DNA from: Sipunculus nudus
Taxonomy: Eukaryota; Annelida; Sipuncula; Golfingiida; Sipunculidae
Length of the DNA: 64,000 nucleotides
Reading direction: 5' to 3'
Assembly: GCA_026874595.1 (NCBI GenBank)
Contig: CM049314.1
Coordinates: 37,243,229-37,307,228, forward strand
Shown here in pieces: positions 49,301-61,604 of this stretch. The notes below the pieces were generated by a model. That model did not search any database. It had not been told where the DNA came from and was given only the letters and a program-made list of their open reading frames with translations. Made by a program: the position numbers and the translations under genes. How positions within the stretch are numbered: the first letter of the stretch is position 1; each line of letters starts with the position of its first letter.

Positions 49301-52300
49301 AAAAGGTTAAAAACAATATCGCCCGCCCACACTGGTTCCTGAAAAAAAAGGGTCTGAGAACCATTTCCTTTAGCTCAGCTGACTGAAAGACACCTGAGCT
49401 ATAGCAATAACTCTTTGTCTGTCGTCCATCCATCAGTCTGTCTTAGAGTCCCCCTTAACAGGGGACAAAGCATAAACGTTAGACCTAGAAACTTCCTGCT
49501 GTAATCCAGAGAGGTCCCTGAAAAATCTGCTTGGAAACCTGAAATAAGGTCTCTGTTACACATATCCTCTGAGCTATGGGGCTCAGAATTACCCCCAAGA
49601 ATAACTAAAAATTTGAAACAAAAACTCCAGTATCTGAATAAATATTGCACAAGTGGGCATGATTGTTTGCATGTTTATTGATAATTAAGTTTTTCTTCAG
49701 TTCCTGCAGACTTGTGGTGCCACCTGCATTTTTTTTAAATTTTACGCATGTTTTCTCTATTTTTGAGACTTTCATATGAAGCCTCATCTGTTAACAGGGC
49801 ACAAACCATCAATGTTTGATGTAGAATCTTCTTACTTGACATTCTGAGAGGTCCTTGAAAAATCTTCAAGGAAACGGGAAATTATGTCTCCGTTACCAAT
49901 ATCCCCCGAGCATTGGGGCTCGTAAGTATCCCCCTGAAAGACTGGTGGTGCCACCTGTATTTTTTTCCAATTTTACAATTTTTTTTCTCTGACTTGGACC
50001 TTCAAATGAAGTGGACATCTGTTGACAGGGCACAAATTGTAACCGTTAGACCTATAAACTTCTCACTGAACATCAAGAGAGGTCCATGAAAAATCTCCTA
50101 GGAAACCTGAAATCATGTCTCTTTTACCCATATCCTTCAAGCATCATGTATCTACCAAGTTTTCAGACGAGTTTGAAACCTGGTGAGCTTGACCAGAATC
50201 TTCAAGGTCAATTCAGCCGAATTATAATTATTGTCTTATGGACGAGATAACTTTTGAAGGGCGGCATATTTTCCTCCAAAATTTGTAACATTTATTGTTC
50301 CTACCAAAATTTCGTCAAAGTTTGAAAGCTAGTGAAATGTAACATTTTTTGTGAATCCCATAACTTTTGTAGCAAATCCAGTTTTGTCATCAATTTTGGT
50401 ACACCAATTGTTCCTACCAAGTTCTCAGAAGAATTTGAAACCCTGTGACCTTGATAAGGATCTTCAAAGTCAAATTAGCAGCTGCATTTAGAATAAGGTC
50501 AATGTAACCTATATCTAAGGGCTAATGGCAATATGCATGATTTTAGCAATCTGGGAGTCTTTTTGCCCATTTGAACAATGGGCTACTTGAATTCAGCTGA
50601 GTATCATGGCCACTTTTTTGGCCTTATGGACTTAACCAAGTAAAATGTCTACTGCCTGATAAGTTATAAAAAAATAGTTGATACTTATGATCTCCAATTA
50701 TGAGTATAGGCTAGTTTCTGGACTATAAACTGCATCTGGTGTGTAGTGGTGAAGCAATACCAGCAGAGCAATCTATCTGCCCTGAGTTAAACTAAGTAAA
50801 AAACTGAATCTTTGCATAACAAAAGGTTCAACCATGACCCTTTGCCTATTGCTTAGAAAATACTTTGCTGTAGGCAAATTCCAGTGTTTGAACCTTTGCT
50901 TATCAAATATGCAGATAATAGGAATACAATCTTTATTTTATATATTTCACAAGAGAGAAAAAAGCATGGTTTTGATTCATGATTTACATAGGGGTTATAA
51001 TGCTTCATATTATTTAACTCAATTTATTTTGAAATATATATATACAGAAGTGGCTGCCTTCTTCGGCTCTCTCATGCTTAAGGATGAATGCTTAATTCCT
51101 GTTTTGATTGACCAAAGACCATAAATGTAACATGTCAATGTTTCATTTTTTTTCCAGGTGCGAAAGTTAGAATTTTTGTATGCTGATGCCATTCAGAAAG
51201 GCTGCAAACATGTCATCACCTGTGGTTGGGTACACTCCAATCACTGCCGAGCCAGAGCGATCGCTGCAAGACAAGTTGGATTGAAGCCCCATCTGGTGTT
51301 GAGATCTGAGGTAGATTTAACTGTGTAATAGTATTTTTGGGTAATTTTTCTGTTCTAAATGGAATGGACCATTGTAATCACAGATTACTGCATTCTGACA
51401 TTGATGATGTCAGTCCGATAATGTACAGGCTCTGTGTCATTTTATTACAAGTAATAGCCCAGACTCATCATAGCTTACCAGAAATTTAAATCTTTGATAG
51501 TTTTATTTTTTTTACTGAAGACTGATGGAGTCACCCACAAAGCTTATTTGTAGATACCCCATTGAGAAAAGAGTGCCGATTTAAAGGCAGTACAGCAAAA
51601 ATCTGGGAGACTGTGACACCTGCAGTGCAAGAAATTTCTAGTCAGTTTTATATTTAACTTTATTCCTCCCATTAACATACATATTAGGAGAAGCTCTGAT
51701 ACTTTAAGTGTTGTCTGTCATTCTTTGAGATGCAAACAATAGTCAGTACCATACCAGACTGTAAGAAAGATTTCATTTATTTATATATCAGATTCTCGGT
51801 GATGCAGGTTGTCAGGGCAACATGTTTCTGAACAAAATGGTGGGAGCTGACATAGACTACATAAAAAGTCTTTATGAGCCACACATTAAGCCCCGCATGG
51901 ACCAGATAAGTCAACAGATCAAGTGGGTAGATTATATTTATGGTGGAAAGGCCAACTATCATGTTTTATTTGGGTACTTGTACTAAAAGAGCGTTCCTTA
52001 TGCAATGTTTATAAGCAATATTGAGAAAACATGAGGTAAAGTCAAACTGAAAAAGGGCTTAAAATTCTTGGTCAAGCAATTCAGGAACGTCGTTACAATT
52101 AATTATTATTAAAATATATCAAAATATGAATAATGAATCCTTGTTTGATATTTACGCTTGATATTTCATAATCAGTACCAATGCATCATGCCCAATAATC
52201 CTCTTGTTTGTTTCTTTGAAGTACCTGTGAAATTGTTCATTCTTTTGAGTTATGTATGAAATCCATCAATCAATTTGTTCAAAATCCTAATGATCTTTAT

Positions 52301-52740
52301 TCACTCAGTGTCTTTTGCATGTTGCTCCATCTGTTAATTATCTATTATTCAGGTCAGATACTGGAGACGACACATACAATATTCCTGTCGGGGGTTCCAG
52401 TTCTACTGGACTGTATGGATATCTGAATGCCTTCAAAGAACTTATTGATCAGGTAAATCGATATTGATTAACACTACAGCATCCAATGTTGTATTGTATT
52501 TCCTGAAACATTTAAGAATCATTAATATAAATAAAATTCCTGTGAAATTTACATGATGCTGCTTGTTGTCCCACAAGAAACAAGTAAAAGTAAATGTAAA
52601 ATAGCAAATGTTTTGCATATTCTGAATTATTTTTTTCAGGGTATCTTAGAGAATATAGATGATATTATTTTTGCTTGTGGAAGTGGGGGTACTGCAGAAG
52701 GTCTTCCTGTTGCAAACTTTCTCACAGGATCTAAGGTCAA
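46244..52740 (+). CDS. D-cysteine desulfhydrase / ACC deaminase-like PLP enzyme, 5' part (6 exons)
   Basis: Exons 46244-46330, 48839-48952, 51158-51310, 51792-51922, 52353-52452 and 52640-52740 join in perfect phase to about 228 codons without a stop. Exon 2 carries [17 protein letters not shown], whose final Lys is the PLP-binding lysine; exon 3 carries [11 protein letters not shown] and VHSNHCRA; exon 6 has [12 protein letters not shown], the phosphate-binding loop. The family degrades D-cysteine to pyruvate, sulfide and ammonia, or opens the ACC ring. The ATG at 46244 is the first in frame after an upstream TAA (46172-46174). The last third of a usual 330-400 residue protein is not found before GBP copy 2 begins at about 53.3 kb; it may lie beyond 64 kb. 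Confidence 0.8.
46790..47065 (+). mobile_element. LINE 3' end fragment
   Basis: Codes for [20 protein letters not shown] and IFLLTCSMY, the CxxC...IEDExHFLxxCPxY tail that closes many LINE reverse transcriptase proteins. It ends with GAATAAAGTTCTGTTCTGTTC, a short tandem 3' tail. Lies in intron 1 of the PLP-enzyme gene, same strand. Confidence 0.65.
47836..48144. repeat. TATTA/TTATG low-complexity block
   Basis: Degenerate ATATT, TTATG and TTATA runs, interrupted by GGGGGAGCTGGCC near 47950 and repeated near 48146, which suggests a duplicated unit. Confidence 0.75.
48839..48952 (+). CDS. Desulfhydrase-like exon 2 with the PLP lysine
   Basis: 38 codons, phase 0, with [11 protein letters not shown] and SGNK at the end. 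Donor GTAAGA. Confidence 0.85.
49368..50560. repeat. Interspersed repeat array, second locus
   Basis: Begins TTTAGCTCAGCTGACTGAAA, then units built on GTTAGACCTA, AAACTTC, AGAGGTCC and GGAAACCTGAAAT, as at 40440-41190. It lies in intron 2 of the PLP-enzyme gene. Confidence 0.7.
51158..51310 (+). CDS. Desulfhydrase-like exon 3
   Basis: 51 codons, phase 0. Contains [20 protein letters not shown] and [19 protein letters not shown], the family SNHCR block. Confidence 0.85.
51792..52740 (+). CDS. Desulfhydrase-like exons 4-6
   Basis: Exon 51792-51922 ([18 protein letters not shown]), exon 52353-52452 ([20 protein letters not shown]) and exon 52640-52740 ([14 protein letters not shown]). Phases 2, 0, 2 are consistent. 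The VGGSS and GSGGT loops are family hallmarks. Confidence 0.85.
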
Positions 52741-53260
52741 GTGAGTGGGTTAAATGTCACATGTTTTTTTTATATTTCTTCAGGATCACATACATTTATA
52801 AAGTTCGTAGTACAAATGCAATTGGTGAAAATATTATTTAATAGGCTATTGTTATTGTTCATGTTATTTTTTAATTACACACTACTTGAACATGGAATTC
52901 TATCATACGTTCGTGTTTTCAACAATTAAAAGAGTGTCACTGCAGCTAGTTAGTTTAGTAGTTTCAATACAAAGGCCATTTATGAAATTTTAAGGCATAC
53001 AATTCAGTATTACATCATTTGTTTCAATGTACGTATCTTTAACATAATCAAGAAAGTACGCAACAATGTTAAACCTATAAAAGTGATCGAACAAGTTTCA
53101 TGCCAAGTAACTCTGAGAAGAGCCAAACAATCGGATCGTTCAAAGATGTAGTGATTTTCTAGGGTGCATGTAATTACGCTTATATATTAAGTGCCCATGT
53201 ACAAAGTTTAGATGAAATGGAACGCACAGTATATGCATATACATCAAATGTTAATTACAG

Positions 53261-53426
53261 AAAAAACACACCGGAAAAAATCTTGTCGCCTTAAAGACAA
53301 ATTTGGTAAGTTTTTTTATACTATATTATAATTCTCAACAAATTTTAGTTTTCGGACAACATTACAAAATTTGTCGTTTCACCTTGTTATATCAAGCGTA
53401 ATTTTAGTTAATTAACTGTGAATAAA

Positions 53427-53467
<41 letters not shown>

Positions 53468-53597
53468 ACGTATATGGTCGAGAGTATTTACGGGAAAAGT
53501 TATCCAAGGCCAAACTCCTTGCGGGACACAAGAAGCAGATATGCAACCTGAACAAGCCGAAGAAGCGGACGCAAAGGATCCTGATTCACCATTTCAA
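53261..53597 (+). pseudogene. Copy 2: candidate micro-exon and insertion-exon remnant
   Basis: Segment 53261-53305 matches the candidate micro-exon of copy 1. The exon ending at 53597 reads GTQEADMQPEQAEEADAKDP and SPFQ, comparable to the copy 1 insertion exon; its 5' boundary lies in or near an (AT)n tract (53430-53461) and is unclear. Confidence 0.45.
53430..53461. repeat. (AT)n microsatellite
   Basis: AT run immediately before the remnant insertion exon. Confidence 0.9.
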
Positions 53598-53816
53598 GTA
53601 TGCAGTTGTATCCATCTAATTTACCTTTATAATTTAAATAATCTTAATTCACACATAACATTTACCGCTGGTTTTAGCTGACCATACTTAAGCTGCACGG
53701 TACTTTAAATGTATCACTGAGCCATTCTTTGATATTCATGTTTTGCCATGAAGTTGAAACAAAGCAAAATCACGATTCAGCTTATATGAAATTCACTATT
53801 CAGTAATTAGTTCTAT

Positions 53817-53817
53817 C

Positions 53818-53880
<63 letters not shown>
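53817..53880. repeat. (AT)n(GT)n compound microsatellite
   Basis: AT run followed by about 45 bases of GT repeat. Confidence 0.95.
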
Positions 53881-53882
<2 letters not shown>

Positions 53883-54136
53883 AAAGAGACAGAGAGAAGA
53901 GATTTGGACCAAAGCAAAGCTTTTAAGGTTATATCGATTACATGTAGACTGAAAATAGGACCACCTGAAGGTAAATATCTGGGTTAAATATTTTTTTCCT
54001 TCGGCTGGCATTATAAGTTTTTAAACGTCTGTAGGCTTAAGTAAATCCAAAGAATATAATTAAAGGCTTCCTGCACTAACAAAAATTTCATCTTTGGCCA
54101 GAATTTATCAGCTTTAATCATTGACGTACCTTGTAG

Positions 54137-54766
54137 GGGAAAATACGGCTGAAGAAAAGAGAACGGTAAGAGAAAATATTTTCTCCTGCTTCAAAGACTT
54201 AGGCTGCTTTCTGATGCCAGATTCAGGGAAGAAAGCATAAGGAGAGCCAACCTTTGATGGGACTCTGTCAGGTAAGACCTTATTTTTATCTATGGCCATT
54301 TCATGATGTGAAAACGGTTTAATTACTTTATGTGTAAGTAGACGTTTAATCTAAACCCATAAATATAGAGGACACACGGCCATGAAGCATCTTTAGGTAT
54401 TACCCCGTGATACAACCCGGCAACTTTAAGGAGAATAGTATTCATAACATTTGTAAGTATGGAATCTAATAATTTTGCCACATTTTATCGTAGCTCTTTA
54501 GGAAAAAGCTGTAGTGGCCATAATATGCCTGCATTTTATTGGGTAGTATCTTTGGTGACGAAAAACTGATATCTACAGTTATACAGCTTCATCTTGTATA
54601 ATATTTCTGAATGGGATTTGTATCCCTTTTGCAGAGCTGTTGTTGGCTTTTCAAGATCAGTTAAAAGCCCTCGCACCAATCCTTGTTGAAATGGGTTAAT
54701 CTGCATCCTATTATGTTTGACAGGGGAACGCCTATTTTGGTTGAAGACATGCCTGATATTATTCAG
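54137..54766 (+). pseudogene. Copy 2: broken G-domain exons
   Basis: Exon 54137-54271 reads [20 protein letters not shown], then a stop (TAA 54238-54240), and PTFDGTLS. Exon 54635-54766 reads LLLAFQDQLKALAPILVE before a frameshift and TAA, then resumes as ILVEDMPDIIQ in another frame. Confidence 0.8.
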
Positions 54767-54889
54767 GTAATTAAATGGCCTTTTTTTTTAAATTAAAACA
54801 GCGTTTTAAAGATGCTAAACACTCTGCCGTATCTACGTCATTTGGAAAAACCAAAGGGGAGTAAGGTTCATCCAGTTATTGCTTTAAAA

Positions 54890-55150
54890 TTGGAGTATGG
54901 TGGTGTAATGGCAAAGGTGGCGGACCTGTGAGCGAGCATTCATGAGTTCGAATCCCGTAGCCTCTCACTTTTTCGCTACGACCCTTTAGCAAGGTCTCAG
55001 CCACAAGAGTTCTTATGTCTAGCAAGCGTTAGAAATAGGTACCGGATTAAGTGCCGTCTGCCTATGGCAGGCCCTAGCGACCTTAAAACCGTGTGTGGGT
55101 TCTGTAGCGTCCCCAGGGAACCACAACTGTGAAGTTAATTGTAAAGTCTT
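54890..55150 (+). mobile_element. tRNA-derived SINE
   Basis: Head with GGTGTAATGGCAAAGG (A box) and GAGTTCGAATCCCG (B box), then a GC-richer body and an end at GTAAAGTC. Inserted in an intron of the second GBP copy. Confidence 0.75.
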
Positions 55151-55428
55151 CTCAGCCAGCTATTAGGAAGGGGACTTAAAACCTACAAATTTAACTTTTG
55201 TTACTTTACCAACACAGAATTTTATTTTTGTGACTAAAGATACCGCAAAAGTCGTATTCACTGTATTTTGCGATGAGAATGCGGCGATTATTTATACTAT
55301 TAAAATAAATTCTTCCATATGTGGTGTGAAATAATTAGAAATTTATTCTTAAAGAGTCAATGAAATACTACATGGATTTTCCGTTCCAAATATATAGCAT
55401 TTATATATATATTGTTAATCCCTTTCAG

Positions 55429-56949
55429 AACATCGAATACTCGGAAAATGAGGAAAAGTTGACGATTGTAGTCAACGAAAGCAAGAACCGTCTAAAATCT
55501 ATATTCCGAGGAAAGTCAGCTCCAAAATTCCAAAAGATGCTGGAAGACATTACCGACGCTCGAATTAAAGCAAAAAGAGATGAAATGGTATCAGCAGTTT
55601 TATTCTTTTAACTCATCTAATTTTCAACCATGCTGGCTTTGCTGTTGGGTCTTTGTCCGTCATCTTTAAGTCCAAATAGGAGCTAGCTGGACCTAACTCT
55701 AGGTAATCTTTGGACCCAGAAAGTTCTTGCTTTAAATGCAGATAGACCGTTGTAAAATCCTCTGGAATACTCTATGTTATGCCACAGTTACATATAATCT
55801 GCTACGCAGCAAGAAAGTCTAACTGTTCTGGTTGATTAAGATTGTTAAACAAAGAAATATTCAAAATTATGACTAATGTAATGAATTTCCCCTACATTCA
55901 GTCGATATTTTGTACACGTTCATACAAAAAAAATCACTTCATTGATCGAGGGCAATGAACTTGTGCTGTGAATTTTGGTTTATCATACGTTAGAAGTGTA
56001 ACAAACAGATAAAAGATGCAAAAGAAGCCCTGTGATCACGTAAACTTTGAAGACAGTAAGATTGAACCAGCTGTTTATACTAGTCAAACGCAGACACATT
56101 TGGTATTGAATTGATGTCCATTTTGTGTGACTTCATAAACAATTAGCACAATTTTAACATAAGCTGGACTTATTCTGTTAACAAAATGCGTACAAATATA
56201 AATTTTGGCAAAAGAATTTTTTAGGGAAATCGGAATTTGTTACAATGTTGCAACGGTGTGGGGTTATTTTTTTCAGACAATTTTTCTGTTTGATTAAAGT
56301 TTTTTCTGAATCTCCTTAGTATTAGACTGTTAGACAATTAGCTTGTACTGTCTCAGAAATCATACATTTTGCCATAAATCAAAGTATATGAATTACATCA
56401 ACTCTTCTGTTACGAGAATGTGTGGTTTTATCTGAATTAACAACGTTTAAATCGATCAGGAGGAACATCGAAACAAGACCTTCAAAGAGAGGTTAGCCCC
56501 AATAGACGAAGCTCTCAAGGAATTACGTGATCTGGCTCGAGGAAAAGAGGAAATGTTGCGAACGGTAATAAGTATTTCGTTAAATCACACCTTAATAAGT
56601 GATAAATTACAGTCATGATAACTTTATTAATGTACATATAATTTAATACCTCTGATTAATAGCACTATTATCATTTGACAATCATTTCGCGTGCGCTTCA
56701 TAAATTATATAACTATCTCCCTGTTTTTGGTTTGTGTCTCATCACATGTACCTATTTACTTGCATTAAAAAGGATGACACAGAAAATGCCCACACCAGAT
56801 ACTGCTCAGACATAGATGCAGCAGCACGTCCAATATACCAGATATCTCAGAGGTCAAACGAAAATGAACAAGAACTTTTTCGTGAAAAAATTGATTCAGC
56901 AATAAAGGAAATAAAGCAAAAAGCAGATACAGTCAAGTCAGAACATCAG
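55429..56949 (+). CDS. Copy 2: open helical exons
   Basis: Exons 55429-55587 (53 codons, KSIFRGKSAPKFQKMLED, DARIKAKRDEM), 56460-56564 (35 codons, EEHRNKTFKERLAPIDEALK) and 56773-56949 (59 codons, DDTENAHTRYCSDIDAAARP). All phase 0 and without stops. Confidence 0.7.
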
Positions 56950-57171
56950 GTACACCAAAAACTGCTAAGCTCCATTTCTTAAAAATCGCCTTTTATCCAC
57001 CCTGCACGACAAAATAATTTCCCTTACATTTTCAGATATTATTTAAATATCATTATAAATATTATTTAAATTACAGAACGTGCAAAATAATGATTCAGTT
57101 AATTTCAAGTGAACAGTAATGATACAATCTTGGTTATGCATCATTAATATCCGGATAATTTAAAACTTTAG

Positions 57172-57562
57172 AATACTGCAGAGGAGGACTTTAAAAAGAC
57201 AATGGATAGAACAATGCCAAGGCTGCAAGAAAACTTGTTAGGTCTTCAGGATGACAAAACAAATATTTTGGAAACCTTTGAGAAACCGCCCTGACAGATA
57301 GAAAAGATGCCTTGACAAGAGGGCAAGTAGTAAGTGAAACGTTAACCTAATTTGTAGTCATTAGCTAAAGCGCGCTTACCCCACATCGAGAAAAGTCAGA
57401 AATATATTGAATATCAGCCATTAAATGGATAAATCCTATTACTCGTTGAAACATATTTGCATTTACACGTTTTGGATTTATTCATTTACTCTTTATAACA
57501 TACACTTTCAGCAAAATGCAGTGTGGAAATGGTATCATCAATATCGCTCTAAAATGGATGAG
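57172..57562 (+). pseudogene. Copy 2: frameshifted helical exon and micro-exon
   Basis: Exon 57172-57329 is homologous to 26732-26884; a one-base loss near 57286 leads to TGA (57292-57294), after which the other frame continues ALTDRKDALTRGQV. Micro-exon 57512-57562 encodes QNAVWKWYHQYRSKMDE. Confidence 0.7.
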
Positions 57563-58506
57563 GTAGGCAAACCTTTTGCTAATTATTGCTAACGAATATT
57601 AAGTTGTACTTTATCTACAATAAAAAAACATTGACCTCTGTTTTCCGTTTAAAGTAAATTGCATTCCATTGAGTGTACCTTGTAGTAGCCTGTCCGATGT
57701 TGCTTCCGATAAGAACACTTCACATAAGTGAGATTCCCGTTCCTCTAGCGACCCTGCCGTCACCAAGGCACTTTTACTCTATTTTTTTCGGGGGGGGGGG
57801 GGCTCGGGTACCACGGAGGAAAGAACCCCTGCATAGCCAACAAAATTATAATCCATCAGTCTATATTTATCCCAAATATATAATTGGTAAATTTCTCAAT
57901 TTATTAAATTTTATTTATTTTTATTGAAATGGAGGTATTCCAACACATACACAATTAAAAGTCTTTAAAAGCTTAATAGCGAAACAGACCAGTACTAGTA
58001 GAAATAAATTAATTGTCAGTAGTTGCTCGGGGATTGAATAGTGTAAACAAAATCTAGAGAATAAAACTTGCGGTTTGCGAACGGTGTTTAGGGATGCAAC
58101 CGATAAGCCCATTGTTTTCAGCCGCCCGGAGGCGCTATTTCTCGGTCGGCCAAAGAGTTTCCAGGGTCATTTTAACAGCAGTCGCTTCTTTATGGAAGTT
58201 CCTTTGGGACATAAAGTCAATTATGCATTCATTCGTCTAACTCGACTAACTCATAAGATGACGACCCATGAGATATGTCTGCTGGAAAGATATTAATAAT
58301 AATTGAGTTTATGTTTAGCAAATCTCCTGCGCTGTGTCAAAAAGAGGTATTGCTATCAGAAGCCTATTGCCAAATCTGTCGGGATGTGAGAAAATACGTT
58401 TGTTTAATTATATTGATATATTATCCAAAATTGTGAATGATGGGCGTTGTTTCGATTGATACATTAACGTTAATGTCCATAAACACCATGCTTTGCATTT
58501 CACGAG

Positions 58507-58900
58507 ATCAAGTGGGAAGATAACCCTGAAGACTTTGCACGACTAGAATCGGAGAAGCAAAAACATTTGAACACACATCAAGAGTTTCTGAGAAAAGATT
58601 TGGATAAATTAGAATGTACAGATTTACAGAAGGAAGATGGGATTAAAATCCTGGAAGCCCAGATCGAGGGAGCCATCATAGAAATAAAAAATCATATGTA
58701 CGATGCTCAGGTGAGTATCCGAGACATACATGACTGAGCTGGCAATGGGAAGTGTATACTTTTCTGTGTGCTACCTCGCTTCTTTGTTTCCCTGTACTAC
58801 TTTTAAACAAGACTTTCTACTTCCCTTGATCATCATATCATGGCATTTTTGTTTAAAATTACGTACCAATGATGATATTTTCAATAAATACGTATATGAT

Positions 58901-58951
<51 letters not shown>

Positions 58952-61257
58952 GACATGTTTACATACAATGAAGTGTGCATCACACAAGACAGACAACTCT
59001 TTGAACATATGAGTGAGAATATTATCTGAAACACTATTTCACTTTCTAATTTTCACTTTCTAATCGTGACCACAGACGCACGTCCTGTTATTCGCCAAAT
59101 CGTGAACAAAATGATCGTAATTCAGCGTGCTTGTTCTTAAGCTTAGTCTAGTGAAGTATATACACGCATCGTGTACCAATCTGATAATAAGACGTTGTTT
59201 GATGGGTTTGATGGGTACTATATATTTTTTTATCTTGGTTATCTTGAGTTTGACCTTGAAAGCCTTTGTTCTGTTCTAGTAGGTTGTACTTTGTAATCAA
59301 TAAACTCTATGGCTATCCCCGACCGTTTTTCAAGGAAATTTTGCATCTGTCCGTGCATATAGGAAAAAGACAGATTGTGATATACTGTGGTTTGCTTCAT
59401 ATTCGCGAGGCGATGTTCACGTTTTTCAGTTTTTCGCCAGGTTTGTTCAGAAGTGTGCAAAATCTTAATATTTGCACTGAGACCCATGTAAAAATATCGA
59501 CCGAGTGGAAACTATTATTCATTAATGATAGGTATTTTGAAAGAATTTCGTAATATATTTAATAATAGCAATCATTTAACATATGACATACTATTTTTTA
59601 TTATATCAATCCTTTAATTTTCAATTCGCTTTCAACGATAGGACCTCTTATTCACAAAGGCCATTTTTGGTTTCTTTTTTGTTTTGCCGATAATTCACCT
59701 TTGTCCAATGTCACGAATTTGAAATTCCCGCCAAAAAAAGGCAACCACAGTATACGTTGGAGATTTTGGAATATTTGCTAAATACTATCTGAACTTAAAT
59801 TTCTCTGCTTCTGCAAGTTGTATGTACTGGCAAAAGTAACATTATTACTCAGTCTCATACATCGGATGTTAATGTTAAAGACACAAAGTTTGTTTGGGCA
59901 AGAGATCTGATGCAGAATATTGCAATCTTGACTGACCTTTCCATACTTAATGGTATGTTGAATAAATAGATGAAGAGGAATGAAGAGATACGTAGAGCAA
60001 CCGAAAAAGGCCGACGAAGCTATGAACAAATCATGGTATGTTGTATCATCGTCAAATGATTTATCGTTAGGAAAATTTTCAGTTCGTTATTTATAAAAAA
60101 AAAAGGAAAATTATCTGAAAGAAAAATGCTAGTTTGAAGTTGCCAGTCTGAAACCATAAATAATAAATGAGACTTCTAAGATAATATAAAGGCCATAGAC
60201 CTTTCTACACCCGGCCTTCACTTATTAAAATTAATATTCCTTATGTACGTTGTATTCCTTATTTATCTTGAGAGATTTTATATGTACCCGCATGGCAACA
60301 TACATATTTTCTATATGTCTTTCCTGGATACCATGAGGAACCGGCACAAATCGCTACATTTAACGTTTTGATTTGCCGGATACACATTCCGCGCATAAGG
60401 AAACTCACTCCTTTTATTTAGCCTACATAGCTTTTTATCCGCATGCCAGATACGCATTCCGTACATAATGAATCTCAGCTTTAGATTGCCGATCACTCCT
60501 TTGATGTAGTGCATTTTCATTGTTTGGGTTCTTCTCTGTACATAGGAGAGCGTCGCACAAAAGGATTCGGTTGGTGATATTTATGACACACATGAAAGAG
60601 CCATACGGTCAGCTGTAGCAGCTGCGAGGGCGGAATGTCCACACTTTGATAATGAGAAACAACTCATCGGCATATTTGAAAGTATCAGAGATAGAATGGT
60701 TAAAGAAAAGAAGGAAGAAATGAAGGTTTTCTTCTTTTCAATCTCCTTTAATATTCTATGACCTGTACATGTATCTGTGTCTGTTCCCCTATGAATCCAT
60801 TTTTTCTTTAATAAATAAATAATCGTTTAAAAGCACCCTATTCATGATCAGAATTTTACTAAATCAATGTGTTTTATTGGTAGATACAACATTTTGATAT
60901 CTGAAACTTGTATTGTTCTACTCAGATTTCTTACTCGGAACTCAATCAGTTAACGTTGATCGTCTACAACCGTTTATTCCGACTTGTTCTTTTAAACGGG
61001 GATATAGCCAACTATTTTAAACGATCAATGCTCTCGAGAAATTGAGGTTACACATTACATAAACTAGTATCTGAAGGTCGAGTGTAGAAATGCAGTATTT
61101 TGTGTCATCGTTTAATACACTTCAAACAAATACGGCTACAGAACTGGAATCAATGTTATATACTGCTGCTTTGCATTCCTTACAGAGCAAATATATATGG
61201 CGTTGTAAACATGCGCTGATAGCGGCATCTCAAATCTACTGCACAGGGATGGATCCG
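58507..61257 (+). CDS. Copy 2: tail exons
   Basis: Exons 58507-58710 (68 codons, IKWEDNPEDFARLESEKQKH), 59970-60035 (22 codons), 60546-60725 (60 codons) and 61186-61257 (24 codons, SKYIWRCKHALIAASQIYC). All phase 0 and free of stops; lengths match copy 1 except that the third keeps phase 0 where copy 1 is off by one base. Confidence 0.7.
58912..58946. repeat. (AT)n microsatellite
   Basis: Intronic AT run of copy 2. Confidence 0.9.
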
Positions 61258-61604
61258 GTGAGTTGTCTTGCATCCATCTATCTTAAATGAATATAAAATT
61301 GTATTTTGAACATTTTAATTTGTCTCAGTATTCCGCCATTTGATCACCGCCGTGTTGTTCAAAATCATCACACAGATACAAATGTTGTATTAATGTATCC
61401 ATGTACACGCAGCAGGACTAATGAGTAATTTTGAAAAGCAGTTGTCTTGTTTTATCATAATTGCGTCATTTCATTTGATGATATATGAAGATGAGAGTTG
61501 TATTATGAAACACTTATCTGCATAGTAGTATATAATTGCTTTCTGTCTGGTATTTCGTTTCCTGTCTACGTTATCTATAATATCCTTAACATTTCTCTTT
61601 AAAG

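Noticed and set aside
50834-51124. Open frame of 96 codons within the PLP-enzyme gene
   Set aside because: Lies in an intron ahead of a well-supported acceptor and resembles no family.
53155-53200. Seventh exon of the PLP enzyme after TTTTCTAG
   Set aside because: Only a few codons resemble the family before a stop, and nothing continues the domain.
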